NCBI RefSeq assembly: GCF_020099395.1
Contig: NZ_CP083590.1
Location: forward strand, 992,001-1,056,000
Length of the DNA stretch: 64,000 nt
Direction: 5' to 3'
Source: Streptomyces mobaraensis
GTDB lineage: Bacteria; Actinomycetota; Actinomycetes; Streptomycetales; Streptomycetaceae
Shown: positions 58,319 through 64,000 of the stretch, one piece after another
Layout: every line of letters begins with the position of its first letter
Position numbering within the stretch: position 1 is the stretch's first letter
Notes under the pieces: generated by a model
Seen by the model: the letters and a program-made list of their open reading frames with translations, nothing else
Told to the model about the DNA's origin: nothing
Database searches by the model: none
Made by a program: the position numbers and the translations under genes

Positions 58319-58653
58319 GCCACTCCTCTGTCGGTGCCGAAGAACCGGTCACCGAAGTCGCCGGTGCCCGGGATCATGTAGGCGTCCTCGTTGAGCCGCT
58401 CCTCGACGGAGGAGGTCACGATCCTCACCTTCGGGTGACGTCGGCAGACCGCGTCGATGCCCTCGGGGACGGTGATGAAGTCGACGAAGACGATGTTCTC
58501 CTCGGGCACGCCCTTCTCCAGCAGCAGCCGGATCACCGCCGGCACCGTACCACCGGTGGCGATCATGGGCTCCAGCACCGGCACGTGCCCGTCCGCGACG
58601 TCCGCCGGGAGCGAGGTGGGGTAGTGGTGCGGCCGCTTGGTCACGGTGGTCAC
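58315..58653 (-). pseudogene. N-terminally truncated uracil phosphoribosyltransferase (112 aa)
   Basis: Matches the C-terminal half of uracil phosphoribosyltransferase: LPADVADGHVPVLEPMIATG (PRPP loop), then GTVPAVIRLLLEKGV, HPKVRIVTSSVEERLNEDAY and IPGTGDFGDRFFGT. A normal enzyme is about 208 residues; the N-terminal half with its PRPP/dimer contacts is missing. Only about 80 bases separate the first usable start (GTG 58653 or 58644, no ribosome binding site) from the next gene. The surviving half is well conserved, so loss is recent or the fragment has a kept role. Four-base overlap with the NUDIX gene is preserved. Confidence 0.75.
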
Positions 58654-58735
58654 CGGCCGCTGCGGCCTCGCGGTGCTGCCCGGCGAGGGCCGGGCCGCCC
58701 GCGGGAAGCGGCCGCCCCCGGCTCTCGCCGGTGCC

Positions 58736-59665
58736 TCACAGACCGAGGTAGAACCGCACGGTGGTGCCGTCGTCGCCGGTGTACATCCGTACGAGGTCCG
58801 ACACGTAGTGGACCAGCATCAGCCCCCGCCCGCCGAGCTGTCCGGGCTCCGGCGGCCTGCGGCCGGCGAGGGGATCGGTCAGCCGTCCGGCGTCGCGGAC
58901 CTCGCACACGACCTGTCCCGCCTCGGACCAGACCGCCAGAGTTCCCCGGCCGCCGCCGTGGATCACGCTGTTGGTCGTCAGCTCGGCGACGGCCAGCTCC
59001 GCGTCGATCAGCCGCTGGCCCGCCAGCCCCCACCGCGCCGCCTCGGCGACGGCGAACGTCCGGACGGCGGACAGCTCCCCGGCGCCGAAGGAGAAGACCG
59101 CGGCGTGCGGCACGGCCGGCAGTTCCTCGTTGTACCGGGCGACGACCGCCTCCCAGTCGTAGGCGTCGCTCACCCGGGTACGGCCGCCGGTGATGACGGT
59201 GGGGTGGGTGACCCGCGCGTCGGCCAGGACGTCCTCGTCCAGCCGCGCCTCGTCGTAGGGGCACAGGATCGTCACCGCCCGGCCCGCGAACGCGGCGTTG
59301 ATCAGCGCCTCGTGCTGCGCGCACGCCGGGTACTCCACCGCGCTGCGTCCCGCCCAGATCGGCTCACCGATGATCCGCACCCGTCCGGTGGGGTGGGCGT
59401 CGGCGAATCCCCGCAGCACGCGCGGGATGATCCGGCCGGGGTTGCGCCCGGCCTCGGTCATGTCCAGGAACAGCAGGCCCTCGCCGTCCGCCCCCAGTCC
59501 CGTCCTGATCAGTTCCAGGTTGGGGCCGGGAACGGCGACCGCCACCGGTTCACCCGCGGCCAGTCCCTCCCGCACGAAGGAGAGCGTCCGCTCGGTGTAC
59601 TCCTCCTCCGTGCGGTAGAACAGCGCCGGGTGCTCGAACGTCTCATCGACGGCCGCCGTGCTCAT
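58736..59665 (-). CDS. MEDS-domain anti-sigma-type histidine kinase ATPase (309 aa)
   Basis: N-terminal MEDS domain (residues 1-165; HPALFYRTEEEYTERTLSFV, LFLDMTEAGRNPGRII, ICPYDEARLDEDVLADARVT-like segment), known for sensing methanogen/hydrocarbon-type signals. C-terminal RsbW-like HATPase (190-309) with N-box AELTTNSVIHGGG and G-box GGRGLMLVHYVSD. It would phosphorylate a STAS protein or bind a sigma factor. The gene overlaps the preceding STAS gene by four bases, so the pair forms a self-contained switch. Confidence 0.87.
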   Translation of the reverse strand: MSTAAVDETFEHPALFYRTEEEYTERTLSFVREGLAAGEPVAVAVPGPNLELIRTGLGADGEGLLFLDMTEAGRNPGRIIPRVLRGFADAHPTGRVRIIGEPIWAGRSAVEYPACAQHEALINAAFAGRAVTILCPYDEARLDEDVLADARVTHPTVITGGRTRVSDAYDWEAVVARYNEELPAVPHAAVFSFGAGELSAVRTFAVAEAARWGLAGQRLIDAELAVAELTTNSVIHGGGRGTLAVWSEAGQVVCEVRDAGRLTDPLAGRRPPEPGQLGGRGLMLVHYVSDLVRMYTGDDGTTVRFYLGL

Positions 59666-60021
59666 CGCGGTACCACCTCGATCCGCCGCAGTCCCGGCCA
59701 GAACATCTCCAGCACCCGCGGCACATGGGGTGGCGGGTGCTCCACCACGATCCTTCCGGCGGGCAGGCGCAGGGCCGTGACCGCGAGCGCCGTCACCCCG
59801 CCCACGTCGAGGAACTCCGCCGCCGACAGCTCCACATACGACACGTCCCCGTGCCGCCGGGCCAGCTCGGTCAGGGCCGCCTCCCAGGACGGGCGGGTGA
59901 CCACGCTGATCTCGCCCCTGGCGCGAATACCGGGGCGGCCGGGCAACGGGCCCACCTCCAACGCGGCCCGCCCGGGCCCCGCCGGGCCGCCGGGCCCGCC
60001 CACCGCGTGTGGGGTCTCCAC
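59662..60021 (-). CDS. STAS-domain anti-anti-sigma factor (119 aa)
   Basis: One STAS fold: ARGEISVVTRPSWEAALTEL, then YVELSAAEFLDVGGVTALAV. The position that carries the phosphorylated Ser/Thr (normally D-S-x-G) reads FLDVGG, so the phospho-site is Val; regulation may differ from SpoIIAA. The first 25 residues are a Gly/Pro linker. GTG 60021 is supported by AAGGAGA upstream. Co-translated with the MEDS-HATPase gene, its probable partner. Confidence 0.82.
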   Translation of the reverse strand: METPHAVGGPGGPAGPGRAALEVGPLPGRPGIRARGEISVVTRPSWEAALTELARRHGDVSYVELSAAEFLDVGGVTALAVTALRLPAGRIVVEHPPPHVPRVLEMFWPGLRRIEVVPR

Positions 60022-60367
60022 CCTCGGTCTCCTTACGACGTCCGCCGGCCGCCTGCCGTCCCCCGGCCCCGACACGGCGCGGGCGAAGGGGAAGGTCCCC
60101 TCACCCAGGCAGTCTATGCCGCGTCCCACCGGCCGAAGCGGCCGCCCCGGAACCGCCGCGGACGCCGGTCGCCCCGTCCGCCCCGATGCCGGCGCCCGTC
60201 CCAGGATGCCGGGAGTGCGCGGCGCGGATGTACGGGGCGGGGCGGGTGGCGGAAGTCGGAGGTTCGCCGGGGGGGGGGCTCCGCCGGCACCCGCACCAGC
60301 CGAGCCGACCGGGGCCCGGCCCAGTGCGGCAAGATGAGCAACGGACGCACTTCCCGCTCCCTGTTGG
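60022..60367. other. Intergenic region with G10 run
   Basis: No gene seen. It should carry the promoter of the STAS operon. A run of ten G residues at 60269-60278 is conspicuous. The minus strand is open through this stretch, but its translation is Pro/Arg/Gly-rich filler with no ribosome binding site. Confidence 0.5.
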
Positions 60368-60535
60368 TTACTTGCGCCCCCCGTGCGCCGCGTACTCGTG
60401 CAGTCCTCGGGCGGCCATCGCACCTTCCGCCCCGGCCCGGTCACCCGAGCGGACGGCCCGGGCGAACTCGTCGCGCAGTCGGCGGCACTCCGCGCACCCG
60501 GCGCGCTGTTCGCCGATGGCCTTCACCTCTTCCAT
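60368..60535 (-). CDS. Small CxxC protein of WhiJ-type locus (55 aa)
   Basis: Encodes MEEVKAIGEQRAGCAECRRL, then a charged helix and HEYAAHGGRK. The Cys pair GCAECRR and two C-terminal His suggest zinc binding. GGGGAGG lies seven bases before the ATG, giving high confidence that it is translated. Small proteins of this sort accompany XRE/DUF397 regulator pairs in Streptomyces. It would be second in an operon behind the 122-residue gene (55 bases apart). Confidence 0.65.
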   Translation of the reverse strand: MEEVKAIGEQRAGCAECRRLRDEFARAVRSGDRAGAEGAMAARGLHEYAAHGGRK

Positions 60536-60590
60536 CCGTGTGCCTCCCCTGGCCGACCGTCCCGCCGGCGGCGGAGCCTGCTCCGCTCTC

Positions 60591-60959
60591 TCACCACCGA
60601 CGCCCCTCCCGGTTCCGCTGGATCACCCGGGCGCGCAAACGGTCCATCGCGTCGGCCCGGCGGTAAGTCGCCGGGTGCCAGACGCGCCCGCCCTCCGGAG
60701 GCCGCAGGGTGATCCGGCCGGTGCCGGCGTCCCGGCCGACCACGACGCCGACCTGATCACGTTCGGTGTCCACGACCAGTTCGAGCGGTTGGGGGATCCA
60801 GGCGTCCGGGTCAACTCGTCCGCCCACATCCCCCTCGAACAGGTGTAGTTGAACGAACGTCTCCTCGCGGCCCACGGCCTCACCCACCTGCCGTCGGCCG
60901 GGGTCCCCCACCTGGGCACCCGTGCGATACGGCTGGTACGTCTTCTGCGCATCGGACAC
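60591..60959 (-). CDS. Hypothetical protein of WhiJ-type locus (122 aa)
   Basis: Unknown function. N-terminus MSDAQKTYQPYRTGAQVGDP, then a beta-rich core (FVQLHLFEGDV; PLELVVDTERDQVGVVVGRD; TGRITLRPPEGGRVWHPATY) and a C-terminal basic helix (ADAMDRLRARVIQRNREGRR). Divergent from the XRE regulator at 61071, with 110 bases between. Proteins like this commonly flank XRE-DUF397 pairs, so it belongs to the same regulatory module. Confidence 0.75.
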   Translation of the reverse strand: MSDAQKTYQPYRTGAQVGDPGRRQVGEAVGREETFVQLHLFEGDVGGRVDPDAWIPQPLELVVDTERDQVGVVVGRDAGTGRITLRPPEGGRVWHPATYRRADAMDRLRARVIQRNREGRRW

Positions 60960-61070
60960 AGGCGATCACTCCTCTCCGTAGCCTTTCCGCTACCGGGGAG
61001 GTTCAGAGTGGCCGCACATCTGGGCAGCCTTCAACCTGTAAGTCGCGAACGGAAGATTGGTGAAGGATTC

Positions 61071-61907
61071 TTGAACCGACGGGAGTTGAACCCCGACGCG
61101 TCACCCCAAGCCGCCTTCGGAGCGCGCCTGCGCAGCTTGCGGGAGTCGCGCGGGTGGCGACAGGAGGATCTGGCCGCCCGCACGGGATATTCCAGCGTGC
61201 ATATTTCAGCGATCGAAACCGGTCGGAAGCCTCCGACTCTCCGGTTCTCGCGTAGCGCCGACCAGGCGTTCGGGACCGGCGGCACAGCGGACGCGTTCGA
61301 GCGGGAGTACCGCGAGATCAAGCACGGCGCGCTGCTGGAGGGGTTCCCGGAGTACGTGAAGTACGAGAGTCGAGCCGTGGAGATCCGGCTGTACGAGATC
61401 GGGATCATCCCCGGCTTGTTGCAGACCCCGGAGTACGCACGGGTGTTGGCCGACAGCGCCGTACGACGTGGCGCCATCACCCCCGAACAGGCCGACCAGC
61501 GCGTCGCGTTCCTCGCGAAGCGACAGGCGGACTTGGCGGGACCTCGTCCGCCCATGATGTTCGTGACCATGGATGAGAGCTGCATCCGTCGTACGGTCGG
61601 TGGGACAGCCGTCATGAACGCCCAGTTGGCGCGTCTGGTCGAGTTCGCTCAGTTGCCGAACACCCTGCTACAGGTGGCGCCGTACGACATAGGCGAGCGT
61701 CGCACGTTTGACCTGCCTGTCTATCTCTTGACACTGGCGGACCGGTCGGTGGTCTGCTACGCCGAGTCCCAGGCGCAAGGAAACCTGGACCGAGAGAGCG
61801 CGTCCGTACTGCCCATGCTGACGGCCTACCATCAGCTACAGGCCGAAGCGCTGTCACAGAGGGCATCTGTGGCCATGATCGAGCAGGTACGAAAGGGCAC
61901 ACAGTGA
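61071..61907 (+). CDS. XRE-family regulator with DUF5753 domain, WhiJ-like (278 aa)
   Basis: Helix-turn-helix at residues 12-70 (FGARLRSLRESRGWRQEDLA, RTGYSSVHISAIETGRKPP), followed by the DUF5753 domain (residues 90-275: EYVKYESRAVEIRLYEIGII, PGLLQTPEYARVLAD, LLQVAPYDIGERRTFDLPVY). This is the pattern of WhiJ and the many paralogues that control development and antibiotic production in Streptomyces, acting with a small DUF397 partner. TTG 61071 is the best start: GAAGGA lies ahead of it and a longer N-terminus would not be homologous. The stop overlaps the DUF397 GTG. Confidence 0.9.
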   Translation: MNRRELNPDASPQAAFGARLRSLRESRGWRQEDLAARTGYSSVHISAIETGRKPPTLRFSRSADQAFGTGGTADAFEREYREIKHGALLEGFPEYVKYESRAVEIRLYEIGIIPGLLQTPEYARVLADSAVRRGAITPEQADQRVAFLAKRQADLAGPRPPMMFVTMDESCIRRTVGGTAVMNAQLARLVEFAQLPNTLLQVAPYDIGERRTFDLPVYLLTLADRSVVCYAESQAQGNLDRESASVLPMLTAYHQLQAEALSQRASVAMIEQVRKGTQ

Positions 61908-62107
61908 CGACCGAATCCCCCCGCTGGATCAAGTCCTCCCACAGCAACAACGGTGGCGCTTGCGTCGAATGTGCCCCCGCGGTCACAGCGTCCGGCATCG
62001 TCCCCCTCCGTGACAGCAAGCGCCCCACAGGCCCCGTGCTGAACATTCCCGCGGCAGCCTTCGCCGACCTGATATCCGCTGTCAAGGGTGGAGTCTTCAA
62101 CGCCTGA
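61904..62107 (+). CDS. DUF397 protein, partner of the XRE regulator (67 aa)
   Basis: Typical DUF397: WIKSSHSNNGGACVECAP near the N-terminus, VPLRDSKRPTGPVL in the middle and AAAFADLISAVKGGVF at the end. GTG start inside the XRE stop (four-base overlap) gives translational coupling. Such proteins are thought to act with or against the paired XRE regulator, in an arrangement likened to toxin-antitoxin pairs. A weak inverted repeat (GTCGGC...GCCGAC, 62111-62140) follows and may terminate the transcript. Confidence 0.92.
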   Translation: MTTESPRWIKSSHSNNGGACVECAPAVTASGIVPLRDSKRPTGPVLNIPAAAFADLISAVKGGVFNA

Positions 62108-62306
62108 GTCGTCGGCTCTGTAAATCCTTCGGGGGCCGACCCCGGAACCTGTGTCGGGCGTGGTGCGGGGCAGGTGCTGCCGTGGGAACGGGGGTTGTGT
62201 CGGCTCTTGTGAGCCATCGCCGCATTTCGGAGGGGACACCCGCGCTGTTCTGCCGGCGGCGAACCCCCGGCCCGGTCGGACTCGACCATGACTACGGTCC
62301 AGTCTC

Positions 62307-63032
62307 ATGACGACGATTACCACGCGCACGGTCCGGTACCCGGCCGACGGTCTGACGATGATCGGGCATCTCGCGCTCCCGGCCGGTGCCGACCGCCGGC
62401 CCGCGGTCTTGATCGGGCCCGAGGGGACGGGGCTCAGCGACGTCGAGCGCCGCCGAGCCGACGCCCTGGCCGAGCTGGGATACGTGGCACTGGCCTTCGA
62501 CCTCCACGGCGGGCGCTATCTGAGCGACATCGAGGAGATGCTGGCCCGTTGCCTGCCGCTGCTCGCCGACCCCGACCGGATGCGGGACATCGGCCGTGCG
62601 GCGCTCGACGTGTTGCGCGCCGAACCGCGAGCCGACCCCGACCGGATCGCCGCTGTCGGCTACGGCACCGGGGGCGCGATCGCGCTGGAACTCGGGCGCC
62701 ACGGCGTCAACCTGCGCGCGATCGGGGCAGTCAACGCACTGACCACCGGCAGGCCGGGGGAGGCCGCGCGCATCCGCTGCCCGGTGTGGGCCGGGGTCGG
62801 GTCGGAAGACCCGATCATGCCGCCCGCGCAACGGAACGCCTTCACCGCCGAGATGCAGGCCGCGGACGTCGACTGGCGCCTCGTGGTCTACGGCGGCGCC
62901 TTGCACGCCTTCCACCACCCGCCGGTCGACCATCCCGTGCGCCCCGGCGTCGGCTACCACCCGCGGCACGCACAGCGTGCCTGGCGCGATGTCGTCGACC
63001 TGCTCGCCGAGTGCCTGCCCGTGACGGAGTGA
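62307..63032 (+). CDS. Dienelactone-hydrolase-family protein lacking the nucleophile (241 aa)
   Basis: Alpha/beta hydrolase of the dienelactone hydrolase type: VLIGPEGTGLSDVERRRADA, LAELGYVALAFDLHGGRY, and the His in VYGGALHAFHHP with the acid in GSEDPIMPPAQR. The nucleophile elbow, GYCxGG in working enzymes, reads GYGTGG, so the catalytic Cys/Ser is absent. It may bind a ligand without hydrolysis or use another mechanism. ATG 62307 begins MTTITTRTVRYPADG. Stands alone, 199 bases after DUF397. Confidence 0.82.
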   Translation: MTTITTRTVRYPADGLTMIGHLALPAGADRRPAVLIGPEGTGLSDVERRRADALAELGYVALAFDLHGGRYLSDIEEMLARCLPLLADPDRMRDIGRAALDVLRAEPRADPDRIAAVGYGTGGAIALELGRHGVNLRAIGAVNALTTGRPGEAARIRCPVWAGVGSEDPIMPPAQRNAFTAEMQAADVDWRLVVYGGALHAFHHPPVDHPVRPGVGYHPRHAQRAWRDVVDLLAECLPVTE

Positions 63033-63168
63033 TCCGGTCGGTCCGAGCTCGGGCGCTCGGCCGGCCGGCGGCGCGCCCCGGAGCATTGACGGGGGCCGAC
63101 CACCACGCGCCGGCCCGGCAAGCGGCATGAAGCCGCCCACCGGGCCGGGGTACAACCGATGACAGCGA

Positions 63169-64000
<832 letters not shown>

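Noticed and set aside
59662..60444. STAS protein extended to about 260 residues
   Set aside because: The extra N-terminal part is Pro/Gly/Arg filler; GTG 60021 has an AAGGAGA ribosome binding site.

Overview
The window is high-GC, gene-dense actinomycete chromosome, almost certainly Streptomyces or a close relative. The reasons are very high GC at third codon positions, many GTG starts, four-base start/stop overlaps, a WhiJ-type XRE/DUF397 locus, a 25-codon bL37-like ribosomal gene, a monomeric isocitrate dehydrogenase, F420-dependent enzymes and SpoIIE/STAS/HATPase regulators. I saw no rRNA, tRNA, CRISPR array or insertion sequence.

Layout. 0.3-3.8 kb: a small operon ending in an XRE regulator, convergent with an ABC-2 exporter (ATPase and permease) that is followed by a 35-codon peptide with a strong ribosome binding site. 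4-13.7 kb: a haem locus, hemE-hemF-hemA-hemC and hemB on the minus strand, divergent from hemH-hemY and a cysteine-rich protein on the plus strand. It includes an oxygen-dependent coproporphyrinogen oxidase (HemF), unexpected in a phylum known for the coproporphyrin-dependent route. 13.7-18.9 kb: a TetR regulator divergent from an MMPL pump and an MFS exporter, then an SDR. 19.3-27.6 kb: accessory metabolism with a secreted GH25 muramidase, a phosphotransferase, an F420-type LLM oxidoreductase, a thiamine-diphosphate enzyme, an enolase-superfamily enzyme, a His-rich membrane protein and an unknown protein.

28.35-42.7 kb is the most distinctive block. A single 2506-residue iterative-looking polyketide synthase has the order KS-AT-DH-MT-ER-KR-ACP. 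It is followed by a secreted CocE/S15-like hydrolase, an FAD/NAD(P)-binding oxidoreductase, an MMPL transporter and an atypical KAS III-like acyltransferase. The last ~22 codons of a lost ketosynthase gene lie next to it. I infer a reduced, C-methylated polyketide or lipid that is exported by the MMPL protein.

42.8-49.7 kb: bL37, a 38-residue acidic protein, two SpoIIE-type PP2C phosphatases, an NmrA-like reductase and a zinc-ribbon protein. 49.7-52.9 kb: glyoxylate-cycle genes aceA and aceB; the malate synthase lacks a metal-ligand aspartate. 53.1-55 kb: a B12-riboswitch-controlled CbtB-CbtA cobalt uptake operon with a divergent degenerate histidine phosphatase. 55.2-60 kb: a 3-hydroxyisobutyryl-CoA hydrolase-like gene, small secreted, DinB-like and YnfA-like proteins, a NUDIX gene coupled to an N-terminally truncated uracil phosphoribosyltransferase, and a STAS/MEDS-HATPase switch pair. 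60.3-62.1 kb: a WhiJ-like locus. 62.3-64 kb: a dienelactone-hydrolase-fold protein without its nucleophile, and the 3' part of a monomeric NADP-isocitrate dehydrogenase cut by the window edge.

Repeats: three short tandem arrays sit at the 3' ends of genes (hemH, the phosphotransferase and the 26.4 kb gene). A dispersed palindromic intergenic repeat occurs near 5.0-5.2 kb and 48.3 kb.
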